Shown here: piece after piece, positions 1 through 7,550 of the stretch
Numbering within the stretch: the stretch's first letter is position 1
Layout: each line of letters opens with the position of its first letter
Assembly: GCA_027482985.1 (NCBI GenBank)
Contig: JAIXVO010000311.1
Coordinates: forward strand, 1 to 12,402
DNA from: Cyanobacteriota bacterium
Lineage (GTDB): Bacteria > Cyanobacteriota > Cyanobacteriia > Leptolyngbyales > Leptolyngbyaceae
Length of the DNA: 12,402 nt
Reading direction: 5' to 3'
Position numbers and translations under genes: made by a program
The notes under the pieces: model-generated
What the model was told of the DNA's origin: nothing
Seen by the model: only the letters and a program-made list of their open reading frames with translations
The model's database searches: none

Positions 1-232
1 CGTCTCGCCGGAGATTCGTTCGTAGCGACACGCCGTTAGCACGTCTCGCCAGAAATCGGTGATCAGAGGAGGGGCGATCGCCCAATTAATTACGCCACCC
101 GCAGCCTACCTATGTTTGCCCTAATCCCCTGGGAGACTTGCCAGCGGCGCGTCTCTACGTATTCTCTATCAATCTTTAAGATAGGCACCAAAGGCGCTCC
201 TCACCTCCGTCACCTCCCTCACCTCCCTCTCC
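1..232. other. Gene-free left edge with short repeats
   Basis: I see no convincing gene here. The nine-base string CGTCTCGCC occurs at 1-9 and 42-50, and a related GCGTCTCTACG lies near 150. Strings of this kind (GTAGAGACGC-like) are scattered in many cyanobacterial genomes, which is general knowledge and not checked. One GCGATCGC site lies near 74. At 202-228 there are three tandem 9-bp units (CACCTCCGT, CACCTCCCT, CACCTCCCT) immediately beyond the permease stop codon. Confidence 0.5.
202..228 (-). repeat. Three tandem 9-bp units rich in GGAGGTGA
   Basis: Read on the minus strand, directly after the permease stop, this stretch contains GGAGGTGA three times at 9-bp spacing, with one base change. 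Each copy is a near-perfect Shine-Dalgarno sequence. It may be a simple-sequence expansion in the 3' untranslated region or the ribosome site of a gene beyond the left edge. No start codon and frame are visible here to decide. Confidence 0.6.
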
Positions 233-1030
233 CTACCCTCCCGGAATCACCGCACTCCCCGTCCCCTGGAACATAATCCAGGAGAGAAAGAAGTTGCTGA
301 TGAAGATGGCCAGCAGCGAGGTGACAACAGCGGTCGTGGTCGATTGCCCCACCCCTTTAGCACCGCCCGTAGTGGTTAAGCCCCAGCTCGTACCAATCAC
401 GGCAATCAGGGCACCAAAGAAGAAGCCTTTAATGGGAGCACTGAATAAATCCCACAAACCGAGAAAATTTTGGACGGAATCGAGAAATACACTTTGCGAA
501 ATGCCGTAGAGGGACGTGGCAATCAGCAAGCCGCCGCCCAATCCCGTCAGGAAAGACAGCACCGTTAAGACGGGCAGCATTAGGCAGCAGGCAATCACGC
601 GGGGAATGACCAGGTAGTCGATTGGGTCGGTTTTCAGGACATAGAGGGCATCAATTTGCTCCGTCACTTGCATCGTCCCCAACTCCGCCGCAAACGCAGA
701 TCCCACGCGCCCCGCCAGCACCACTGCGGTTAACACGGGGGCTAACTCCCGCCCCAGTGCCAACGCCAGTACACCGCCCACCGCACTCCCTGCCCCCAGG
801 GTGATAAATTCTCGTGCCACCTGGATGGTAAACACCATGCCCACAAACGCCGCCGTGACCAAGGCGATGACTAAAGAGGCTGGCCCCACCAGAGCCATCT
901 GTTCTAAAGTGTTGCGGCGATGGATTTTGCGGGTGAGCAGATGCATCATCACTTGCCCCCCCAACAACACAGCAGAGAACAATCGCCCTGCCCACCGTCC
1001 GAGACCCATCAAGGATTTGGATTCGCTCAC
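233..1030 (-). CDS. MlaE/YrbE-type ABC transporter permease
   Basis: This is an integral membrane permease of the MlaE (TIGR00056/Ycf63-like) family. With an ATPase and an MCE-domain protein, the family moves lipids between membranes; in cyanobacteria and plastids it is tied to envelope lipid transport. The 265 residues match the family length. The signature block is at about 93-129 (GRELAPVLTAVVLAGRVGSA followed by the AELGTMQVTEQIDAL segment), with hydrophobic segments before it (about 50-70) and after it (about 145-175, 200-260). The start is GTG at 1030, preceded by a weak GAGGG ribosome site; an ATG seven codons in is the alternative. ATPase and MCE genes are not in the window and may lie further left or elsewhere. 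The stop at 233 is followed by a GGAGGTGA-rich tandem repeat. Confidence 0.9.
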   Translation of the reverse strand: MSESKSLMGLGRWAGRLFSAVLLGGQVMMHLLTRKIHRRNTLEQMALVGPASLVIALVTAAFVGMVFTIQVAREFITLGAGSAVGGVLALALGRELAPVLTAVVLAGRVGSAFAAELGTMQVTEQIDALYVLKTDPIDYLVIPRVIACCLMLPVLTVLSFLTGLGGGLLIATSLYGISQSVFLDSVQNFLGLWDLFSAPIKGFFFGALIAVIGTSWGLTTTGGAKGVGQSTTTAVVTSLLAIFISNFFLSWIMFQGTGSAVIPGG

Positions 1031-1228
1031 ACAGCCCTCAAGCTACAAAATCTTTTGCCAGAATAGCCGAAGTTGGCAGTGAGGGGATGGAAGATCGGTT
1101 GGGGTTTGATCAACTGTCGCGATCGCTTCACCAAGATTCTTAAGGCTATTTTAAGATTTACGTTAATTTCGAGTGCTAAAGGCGATCGCTGGGTACTGTA
1201 ATAGCAGTTAGTTATTTCTCCCGCTCCA
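1031..1228. other. Divergent intergenic region
   Basis: This lies between the permease (-) and the small membrane protein (+), so it must hold both promoters. Two GCGATCGC sites are present (about 1120 and 1182), with an AT-rich block between them at about 1135-1170. I could not pick a convincing -35/-10 pair for either direction. Confidence 0.4.
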
Positions 1229-1675
1229 GTGGCTCGTCTCACTGCCGGCACATTTACATTTTCCAAGGTGTTGTCCACCCCCTCTTTTAATTTTGCTTTT
1301 CCCGGTTTGACCCTTAGTAAAGCGTTATTTCAGCTTTCAGGTCAGTTCACCCAAGTTGGTCAAGTCATGCGTTCCAAAGCATTTGTTCAATCCCTCATCG
1401 TTGCAAGCCTCATGAGCTTTGTCTTGCCATTGCTCATCATGGGTGGGATTGTGGTGGTCTTAGCACTGGTTGCTTATGTTCCCGGTTTCGCCACCGTGAG
1501 CCAAATTGTGACCAACCAAGTGCTGCAATTTTTGGGTACTTTTGGCAACGGGGATGCGATTGGTGGGGCCGTGGTCATCTCTCTCGTCTTTACGCTAGTC
1601 GGAGCTTTATTCGATACTTACAGCTTCTACTACCGCTCCTTATTGCGCGTCAATCCCGGCAGCGGACGGGCATAA
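1229..1675 (+). CDS. Small conserved membrane protein, function unknown
   Basis: This 148-residue protein has no enzymatic motif. Residues about 60-85 and 108-133 are strongly hydrophobic, giving at least two likely membrane helices around a short region with GFATV and FLGTFGNGD, and ending GALFDTYSFYYRSL. Comparable small membrane proteins occur in cyanobacteria (from memory). The start is uncertain. GTG at 1229 lacks a clear ribosome site, and an ATG at 1367 (MRSKAFVQS) would give a shorter protein of about 102 residues that keeps both helices. Its last 46 bases overlap the 3' end of the convergent glycosidase-like gene, so both C-termini share DNA. Confidence 0.7.
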   Translation: MARLTAGTFTFSKVLSTPSFNFAFPGLTLSKALFQLSGQFTQVGQVMRSKAFVQSLIVASLMSFVLPLLIMGGIVVVLALVAYVPGFATVSQIVTNQVLQFLGTFGNGDAIGGAVVISLVFTLVGALFDTYSFYYRSLLRVNPGSGRA

Positions 1676-2559
1676 ACCCCCAAATGATTCGCCACAGACC
1701 GTTCTCGCATCGGAATTTTGGTATGCACAGGCGCATTTAACAGGCGGAACTCCTTTCCACTTGCCGCCACTAGCGTCGTTGAGCCACCCCCATCCAGGTT
1801 CAAGGCGCTGTCTGCCCCCTGCGCGATCGCGATCTCTGCCAATTCCGCCAGGGTCACCCCTTCACTGTAAAACCACTGCTTGTCATCCACGGCAATGATC
1901 CACAACCGCTTCCCCGTGCGATCAACTGCCACTGCCGTCCGCGAATAATTCCCATCACTATCAGCTGACCCTGCTGGGGCGGCAACGGGCTTGCCATGCT
2001 GCACCAATACACTGCTACCCGCTACCGCCTGCATCGTACCGGGAGGACAGCGATCCGCTCGTAAGATCTGCACCTGCTGATCCGCTGCCACACACAACAC
2101 AGACCAGGATTCTAAAGGATAGGAATATTCCACGCCATTCGCGATCGCCTGCCCCACGGCTCCCACGCGATCGCCGCTGCGGGGGTAATAGTCCCAGGGC
2201 GACACCTCGCGAAAGGGATGAAAGAAGCTGGCATTCACCGCCAATTGCAAATCGAATTCTTGCAAAAACTCCGAAGTCGTCCGGGCATTGGTTTCCGACT
2301 CAATTGACTGCTGCTGCCCCGGTGTGACCATTAGCCGCACCCCCGGAGCCGTCAAATCAATGCTGACAATATGCAGCATGAGGGGTCGCGGACTGGCCCG
2401 AAATTCCCGTTGATAATTGATGCCTTGAAACAGCGGTTGGGTCAAGTTGGTTTGGGGTGGACGTTGCCCGACCAACCCGCCAAACACCAGCAACGGGATC
2501 GCTAAAATCCCCATCCCCACGCCGTTGACTGCCCACTTCACCAAAACCCGATTGTCCAT
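1630..2559 (-). CDS. Phosphodiester glycosidase (NAGPA-domain) family protein
   Basis: This 309-residue protein has an N-terminal hydrophobic anchor (about residues 10-30, WAVNGVGMGILAIPLLVFGG), so it is probably membrane-anchored and faces the periplasm. The NAGPA/DUF2233 domain then runs from about residue 60. Visible signatures are LAVNASFF, AVAVDRTGKRLWIIAVDD, NLDGGGSTTLV (about 254-264) and the terminal RSVANHLGVY. The family includes the enzyme that removes N-acetylglucosamine from phosphodiester-linked mannose; bacterial members act on exopolysaccharide or envelope phosphodiesters, and the substrate here is unknown. It lies 10 bp downstream of the SAM-hydrolase-like gene on the same strand, so the two are probably co-transcribed. 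No functional link between them is evident. Confidence 0.85.
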   Translation of the reverse strand: MDNRVLVKWAVNGVGMGILAIPLLVFGGLVGQRPPQTNLTQPLFQGINYQREFRASPRPLMLHIVSIDLTAPGVRLMVTPGQQQSIESETNARTTSEFLQEFDLQLAVNASFFHPFREVSPWDYYPRSGDRVGAVGQAIANGVEYSYPLESWSVLCVAADQQVQILRADRCPPGTMQAVAGSSVLVQHGKPVAAPAGSADSDGNYSRTAVAVDRTGKRLWIIAVDDKQWFYSEGVTLAELAEIAIAQGADSALNLDGGGSTTLVAASGKEFRLLNAPVHTKIPMRERSVANHLGVYARPLPGLTRNKER

Positions 2560-2569
2560 CCGTTGCGAC

Positions 2570-3358
2570 TTACCCTAATTGCGTGACTTGTTGATTCACT
2601 TTGGGGCGACCAAAGCGTTCCCAGGCATTGCCGCCCCGCAAAAATAACTCCATCCAGCGCAGCGATTGACCATCTCGCCCCACCCAGCCCGAACTCCCTG
2701 GTGCGAAGGCCAGCGTTCCTTCCGGCACTTTAAAACTGCCGTCAGAATAAATCGCATCACTCACCACATCCCCAATCCGAATCACAATTTTGCTTTGGGG
2801 TTCGAGGTTCACCTGAGCCGCTGGAATCGTGGTTTTGATGTTGCCATAGCCATCAATCCAGGCAATTCGATCCAGCGGTGGGTCGGGAATTTGGGCCGGA
2901 TTGATCGCCTCCCCCAGCACACTCAAATCCCCCTGCGCGATCGCCGCTGCCGCCGGGGGAAACACATCCCGCGAGCGAAACTGCGAACCGCCGCGCGCCA
3001 CATTCACCGTCCGGAGCGCCGTCGCCGCCTGCTTAATAAAGGAGATCGTGAACCCCGCATTCACCCCCACCACCGTCACCCCATTCGGCAACAGAGCATA
3101 GGTCAACCCCTCCCCTTCGTTGTCCTGACGGGCTTCCGGATCGTCTTTGCGAGGGGCGCAGTTGTGATAGATCAGGCGATCGCGCGGCCCCGGATTGAAG
3201 CCCAGTTGCGCCACCCAGAAGCCTGTTGCCAGGGTACTGAAAGAAGGCACTGATAACTCATGAATTTGGGCCTGGGGGATCGCCATCAACAGCCGTTGCT
3301 TCACTTCAGCAAACGCCGGATCGCCCGTCCCATAATCTGCAATCAAGGAAATGAACAT
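2570..3358 (-). CDS. SAM hydroxide adenosyltransferase-fold protein (DUF62), divergent
   Basis: This 262-residue protein begins LIADYGTGDPAFAEVKQRL, matching the ITLLTDFGTxDxYVxxMKG opening of the DUF62/SAM hydrolase and halogenase family. It also has RSRDVFPPAAAAIA (128-141) and a C-terminal IAWIDGYGNIKTT segment typical of the second domain. Characterised members convert S-adenosylmethionine and water to adenosine and methionine. The expected catalytic blocks are altered. The VVDPGVG stretch is replaced by LIYHNCAPRKDD (62-73), and the His of FHGRD is Arg128. It may therefore bind SAM without hydrolysing it or use other residues. It is the promoter-proximal gene of a two-gene set with the glycosidase-like gene. 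No clear ribosome site precedes ATG 3358. Confidence 0.8.
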   Translation of the reverse strand: MFISLIADYGTGDPAFAEVKQRLLMAIPQAQIHELSVPSFSTLATGFWVAQLGFNPGPRDRLIYHNCAPRKDDPEARQDNEGEGLTYALLPNGVTVVGVNAGFTISFIKQAATALRTVNVARGGSQFRSRDVFPPAAAAIAQGDLSVLGEAINPAQIPDPPLDRIAWIDGYGNIKTTIPAAQVNLEPQSKIVIRIGDVVSDAIYSDGSFKVPEGTLAFAPGSSGWVGRDGQSLRWMELFLRGGNAWERFGRPKVNQQVTQLG

Positions 3359-3426
3359 GGCTATCGACTGAACGCTGGCGCTAGCCTAACCCATCGTTCC
3401 CGCAAACTCCAATGCGCTAGATGACA

Positions 3427-3687
3427 TCAGCGGTAAACCTCACGCCGATGCCCCACCTTCACCACAGTGACGAGCAATTGCTGATCCTGAATTTCGTCAA
3501 CCACACGATATTGACTAGCCACCCGAATCCGGTACAAATCCGTTTCACCTTTGAGTTTTTTGCACCCATCTGGACGCGGATTCTCAGCCAGTAATTCAAT
3601 ATCAGCCAAAATTGTGCTTTGTACCGCTGCTTCTAATTTTCGCAGTTGCCGTAAAGCCGCAGGTTTGAAACCAACCTCATAAGCCAT
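3427..3687 (-). CDS. RelE/ParE-type toxin
   Basis: This 86-residue protein has the RelE/ParE fold pattern: a start with VGFKPAALRQLRKLE, an ILADIELLAENPRPDGCKKLKG segment, then LYRIRVASQYRVVDEI and a terminal VVKVGHRREVYR. The YRIRxxxYRVxYxI and VGHRxxVY strings are characteristic of RelE-like ribosome-dependent mRNA interferases. The conserved basic residues (Arg in YRIR, Arg in QYR, His-Arg-Arg near the end) are intact, so the toxin is probably functional. The ATG abuts the stop of the upstream antitoxin with no gap, which indicates translational coupling. Confidence 0.88.
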   Translation of the reverse strand: MAYEVGFKPAALRQLRKLEAAVQSTILADIELLAENPRPDGCKKLKGETDLYRIRVASQYRVVDEIQDQQLLVTVVKVGHRREVYR

Positions 3688-3918
3688 TTAGCGCAACCCT
3701 AATTCTCGTTTGACCTCAGCCAAAGAAATATATCCAGGTTCAGCCAAAGCCGCATGGGCATCCGCCACATCTTCAGCATCTTCAAGCGCCTCCACGTCCT
3801 GCTGATGACGTAAAAATAAAATGAAATCCAACACTGCTTGTTGGCGTCCCGCTGAAAGATGCTCGATGTTTTGAAGGATCAGATCCTGTGTTCCCATCTG
3901 CCTCATTCCTTGCAACAT
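3688..3918 (-). CDS. Antitoxin partner of the RelE-type toxin
   Basis: This 76-residue acidic protein lies immediately upstream of the RelE-like gene. The N-terminal half (TQDLILQNIEHLSAGRQQAV LDFILFL) is helical. The C-terminal part is acidic and ends ISLAEVKRELGLR, a tail typical of antitoxins that wrap their toxin. I cannot assign the DNA-binding fold firmly. Three in-frame ATGs lie at the front (codons 1, 5 and 8). An AAGGAATGAGG purine run lies just before codon 8, so MGTQDLIL may be the true start. Antitoxin-first order is standard and usually means autoregulation by the complex. Confidence 0.8.
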   Translation of the reverse strand: MLQGMRQMGTQDLILQNIEHLSAGRQQAVLDFILFLRHQQDVEALEDAEDVADAHAALAEPGYISLAEVKRELGLR

Positions 3919-4031
3919 GTCACTAAGTTAGCATTCAGTTAAAGTCTCATTCAAACGATCTGACCCGTGAGAATAACGCTGACGGCGTAGGGTATGATGC
4001 GGGGTGACTAGGCGTAAATTTAGACATCCCC

Positions 4032-4832
4032 ATGCAGAACGAGATTTTACGGAAAGAACAGGAGTTTCACGATCGCTGGGCCTCGATCATTGATGTCGAT
4101 GGTATCCGGGTCGCCGATTACTTTGAAGCCTGCACCGCTCCCGAAAATCGGTTCATTCTCAAACAATTAGGGGATGTCCAGGGCAAACTCCTGCTGGATC
4201 TGGGGTGTGGCGCGGGCGAAAATAGCGTCTACTTTGCCATGCAGGGTGCCAAGTGCGTCGCCTCCGATTATTCTCCCGGCATGGTAGATGTAGCGCTGAA
4301 GCTGGCCGAAAAAAACGGAGTGCAGGTCGAGGGCAAAGTCATCAACGCGATGGACATCGACTATCCCGACAACACCTTTGATATTGTCTATGCGTCCAAC
4401 CTGCTGCATCACATCCCCCATCCCGAAATCACGATTCAAGAAATCTATCGCGTGTTGAAACCGGGGGGACAGATGTGCTTTTGGGATCCGCTCAAACACA
4501 ATCCGGTGATCAACGTCTATCGTCGGATGGCGATCGAAGTCCGCACCGACGACGAAACGCCCTTAGACATTAATATCGTCAACTTTGTGCGATCGCGTTT
4601 CGCCCAAACGCAGTACGACACCTTCTGGATTGCCACTCTCTGGATCTTTCTGAGTTTTTACCTGATTGAGCGCGTCAATCCCAACGAAGAACGCTACTGG
4701 AAAAAAATTATCCTGGAACACGATCGCCTGCGCCCCACCTATCGCCGCTTGGAAAAACTCGATCGCCTGCTCAAATACCTCCCCGGTATGAAACGCATGG
4801 CCTGGAACCTAGCGATCGTGGCCACGAAATAG
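4032..4832 (+). CDS. Class I SAM-dependent methyltransferase
   Basis: This 266-residue protein has a Methyltransf_11-type domain. Motif I is LLLDLGCGAG (53-62), the acidic residue after strand 2 is D79 in ASDYSPGMVDVA, motif IV is FDIVYASNLLHHIPHP (116-131) and VLKPGG is at 141-146. The C-terminal part has an aromatic, hydrophobic stretch (FWIATLWIFLSFYLIERV, about 198-215) that may contact the membrane or a lipid, then a basic tail. The substrate cannot be read from sequence; similar proteins modify small molecules, lipids or glycans. It is transcribed alone, divergent from the toxin-antitoxin pair. A -10-like TATGAT lies at 3993-3998 without a clear -35. Confidence 0.85.
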   Translation: MQNEILRKEQEFHDRWASIIDVDGIRVADYFEACTAPENRFILKQLGDVQGKLLLDLGCGAGENSVYFAMQGAKCVASDYSPGMVDVALKLAEKNGVQVEGKVINAMDIDYPDNTFDIVYASNLLHHIPHPEITIQEIYRVLKPGGQMCFWDPLKHNPVINVYRRMAIEVRTDDETPLDINIVNFVRSRFAQTQYDTFWIATLWIFLSFYLIERVNPNEERYWKKIILEHDRLRPTYRRLEKLDRLLKYLPGMKRMAWNLAIVATK

Positions 4833-5114
4833 ACCCGATCATTGAATTCAAACAAAGCAGCAAAATTTGGCTTTTTGTGATACTACTTTGGAAAGTTCAC
4901 CATCTGGGTGGAGTAGAGTTCTGCATGCGGCAAAATAATTTTGAAAATCCCGTGCAGTTTGGCAAACCGCGTATATCATGAGCATCGCATCCCCCTGCTG
5001 GATAATCGCCGTAGCCCGACATAGTATGGCTCCAGTGAATCAGCACTTGATCTCTGCTATCGCTTTCTCACCAAAGCGCTCCATCGCCCTTCCGTTGTCC
5101 AGAATTCCACTGCT
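4833..5114. other. Intergenic region, no gene seen
   Basis: I found no coding potential or RNA gene between the methyltransferase and the coiled-coil gene. The AT-rich stretch at about 4850-4900 may hold termination signals, but I see no convincing stem followed by a T-run. The promoter of the coiled-coil gene must lie here, but no box is clear. Confidence 0.4.
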
Positions 5115-6839
5115 ATGAGTGACGCTATGAATCCCTCTTCTTACCTGCCTGATGATGCTTCGTCTGCGTTGCCACCGCTCACCCCTGGGGGCGATCGCCA
5201 GGAACCCGATAGCAGTGATTGGGAGACGGTCAATTTTCCAGGGGCGTTAGATGTGGATGCGTTACCCATCCAGTTTCATCGTCATGCGGCACCATTAATG
5301 GGCACAGCCAATCTGTTTGATCCCGATGGCAGCTTACAGCCAGCCGAGCATCCTCCGGTGCTACAGCAATTGGAACAGGAAAATGCCACCCTGCGATCGC
5401 AACTTGCCCAACTCGAAGCAGACTTATCGCAGGCGCAAATTGAATTGCAACTGGAAATGGCACGATTCTACTGTAAACAGGCTGAGGCCACAGTAGACGC
5501 ACCCGCCCCGGCAGCTTTGCATCAGGCGGAAAGCCAAATTCAGGCACTCAACGAGCAAATTCAAGGCTTGAACGAGCAAATTCAATCCTTGAATCAATCC
5601 TTGCAAACCGCACAACAAGCTTTAGAAACCCAGCAATCAACGCTGTCGCAAAAAGAATCAGCATTGCAAGCGCTAACGGGACAATTGGATACCAGCCAGC
5701 AACGAATTGCCCAGTTAGAGCGGGATTGTGCCCTCAGCCAGCAACGCTACGATGAACAACTGCAACTGGTGTCGCAAGCCGAAAACACCTGTCAAGATTT
5801 GCGGATGCGCTTACATCGGCAACAGCAACAAACCTTACAATTTAAAGCAGCATTAGAGAAAAGTATTGAGACGACTGCGATCGCGACTGCTCACGACACA
5901 GAAGCACCCACGATCGCTACTCCCGAAACCGACAGCGCCGCAACCAATGCAGCGGCCTTCATTCCCAAAGCAAAGCCCGTCCAACCCTGGTCTACTGCGC
6001 CGCGCCTAACGCCTGTTCCAGCCACTCATGCCAAATCTACCGGAGGCTTACCCAACTTGCTGGCAAAACTCGCCCGTCCACCGCTCGCCGCTGGAACGCC
6101 AGCTACAGAAGCGGTCGAGGATGTTGTGATGATGCCGGTAGAACCCCCGATCGCCCCTCCGACTCCCTCCCCTCCTCCCCCGCTGGATGCCGCCAGTCAG
6201 AACATTTTGGAGTTTCTGTTCCCCTCCCAATCCGTTCCCCCTGTTGCGCAACCCGCTCCCGAACAGGCGGCAATCTTCGACTTAGGCGCATTCATCGAAG
6301 CAGGAGAAGTCGATGCCGTGCAGCCTCCCAGCGCCAATGAGGTGCTCCCGACGGCCTCGGTCGGCCAACCAGATCCCACCCCCACCCCGCTACCGGGAAC
6401 TCAACCCGCCGGATTGTGGGCCGATTTAGCCCGCTTGATCGAACCCGAGTTGGCAGTTGAAGCCCCCGCCACGGCAGCCGTGATTGAGACCCAGGCGATC
6501 GCCCTGCAACCTGACCCCGCCGCGACCGTCCCGCAATCGCCTGCACCCGAACCTCGCGTCTTCGCTGAGACCCCCCTATCTTTCGTGATTGCTGATCCCT
6601 TACCAGCGAACCCCACGCCAGAAACAGCACCTGTTGCCGATCAGAATCCATTCCCATCCTTCACCCTGCACAGTGACGAGTTCAGTCGGGCAGCGGCGAT
6701 CATCGCGATCGCCACCACTGCCCCCGCTGAAGCTGTAGCATCCAGCCATTCGCCTTCGCCCATTCTGTACCCCGATCGCCAGCCCAAAAAGATTCCCTCA
6801 ATGGCCGCTGTCGATCTGCCCAGTTTTCCCAGAGGTTAG
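5115..6839 (+). CDS. Coiled-coil and Pro/Ala-rich protein, unknown function
   Basis: This 574-residue protein has no signal peptide or membrane segment. It has an acidic N-terminal region (1-80), a coiled coil at about 81-125 (VLQQLEQENATLRSQLAQLE), a short linker and a second coil at about 135-205. That coil contains three perfect heptads, QIQALNE, QIQGLNE and QIQSLNQ (141-161). The segment at about 205-250 (QQRYDEQLQLVSQAENTCQD, then LRMRLHRQQQQTLQFKAALEK) resembles a conserved block I remember from cyanobacterial hypothetical proteins. A long Pro/Ala-rich, probably disordered region follows (about 255-510), and the tail ends PKKIPSMAAVDLPSFPRG, which also looks conserved. A scaffold or structural role is plausible but not shown. 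An in-frame ATG at codon 5 is an alternative start. Confidence 0.75.
   Translation: MSDAMNPSSYLPDDASSALPPLTPGGDRQEPDSSDWETVNFPGALDVDALPIQFHRHAAPLMGTANLFDPDGSLQPAEHPPVLQQLEQENATLRSQLAQLEADLSQAQIELQLEMARFYCKQAEATVDAPAPAALHQAESQIQALNEQIQGLNEQIQSLNQSLQTAQQALETQQSTLSQKESALQALTGQLDTSQQRIAQLERDCALSQQRYDEQLQLVSQAENTCQDLRMRLHRQQQQTLQFKAALEKSIETTAIATAHDTEAPTIATPETDSAATNAAAFIPKAKPVQPWSTAPRLTPVPATHAKSTGGLPNLLAKLARPPLAAGTPATEAVEDVVMMPVEPPIAPPTPSPPPPLDAASQNILEFLFPSQSVPPVAQPAPEQAAIFDLGAFIEAGEVDAVQPPSANEVLPTASVGQPDPTPTPLPGTQPAGLWADLARLIEPELAVEAPATAAVIETQAIALQPDPAATVPQSPAPEPRVFAETPLSFVIADPLPANPTPETAPVADQNPFPSFTLHSDEFSRAAAIIAIATTAPAEAVASSHSPSPILYPDRQPKKIPSMAAVDLPSFPRG
5535..5597 (+). repeat. Three 21-bp tandem repeats encoding heptads
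   Basis: Units at 5535-5555, 5556-5576 and 5577-5597 each begin CAAATTCA and encode QIQxLNE/Q. They lie in frame within the second coiled coil, so copy-number change would lengthen or shorten the coil by whole heptads without breaking the frame. Confidence 0.85.
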
Positions 6840-7057
6840 TCGCCGCTTCAATCCCAGCTTGTGAGTTGCGGCTACGGGTAATGGACTAGACCTGTGAATC
6901 GAGCCAAACACTCAAGCCAAATTCACCGCGGTTGATGAACAAACCAAGGACAATATCATGCATCCAGATTGACTTGGAGCAGCAAATGGGTTTAAGGGCT
7001 AACCGCTTAATCCGAGTGGATTAGGTTGTGGTCGGACGACATAGCAGCCAGCACTGC
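6840..7057. other. Intergenic stretch at the edge of the decayed region
   Basis: I see no gene. A 6-bp inverted repeat, TAATCC-GAGT-GGATTA, lies at 7008-7023 next to the point where the transposase similarity fades. It could be a remnant of an element end or a weak bidirectional hairpin; no T-run follows it. Confidence 0.35.
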
Positions 7058-7550
7058 ACTCGTAAGCACCCCAGTCATCGGTATAGCACTGCATAATCCC
7101 ATAGGGTTTTAACAACCCCTTGAGTTCCAGAAATGCTTTCTCTTCATGAGATGCCAGCACATACGCCACATCTCAGCCATCTCTGCCTCAAGCTCTAAAG
7201 CGTCTGCACGGCACAACCAGACGATCTCCTGATCGGGTTCAAGTTCGGCCAGAACTGCTTGATTGACCGCTTGTAAGTGCCGCTCTTTTTTTTAATTCCT
7301 CAATCACCGTGGTTGGGCTAATTCCCAACATACGAGCTGTGGCGCGAATGCCACTGCCATTGATTGCCATATCACTAATCTGCCGTTTGACATGCGGTAG
7401 GTAGCCTTGATAACTGTACTCCCGAATAAAGCTAATCCGACTGCATTCGGAATTTTGGCAGCAATAGCGTTGCTTGCCTGCCGCAGTCGTGCCATGCTTA
7501 ATCACCTCGATCCCATCACAATCGGAACCATGAATTGGTTCCAAAACCAT
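7058..7550 (-). pseudogene. Broken IS1-family transposase (InsA/InsB remnant)
   Basis: Read on the minus strand, the first part carries an InsA-like domain (GKQRYCC, then SDMAINGSGIRATARMLGIS and PTTVIEELKK), a helix-turn-helix. The first zinc-binding Cys pair expected in CPxCGS is lost (EPIHGS here). At an eight-A run (7286-7293 as T on the + strand) the frame must change to read on as RHLQAVNQAVLAELEPDQE and ALELEAEMAEMW, the start of the InsB part. Near 7165 there is an out-of-frame internal deletion. After it the text resumes in another frame as AYVLASHEEKAFLELKGLL and IMQCYTDDWGAYE, and the C-terminal catalytic part is missing. The deletion removes roughly 25 residues by comparison with remembered IS1 relatives. 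The element cannot encode an active transposase. Terminal inverted repeats and target duplications were not found. Confidence 0.8.

Noticed and set aside
2666..3253. A 195-codon plus-strand frame opposite the DUF62 gene
   Set aside because: It is antisense to a clear family member and its translation (rich in His, Arg and Pro) looks like a shadow of a GC-rich gene.
4850..4890. Rho-independent terminator after the methyltransferase
   Set aside because: The short symmetry around CAAAATTTG is too weak and AT-rich to form a stable stem before the T-run.
5230..6657. Several antisense frames of 60-120 codons opposite the coiled-coil gene
   Set aside because: All are shadows of its skewed Pro/Ala/Gln codon composition, with no ribosome sites or domains.
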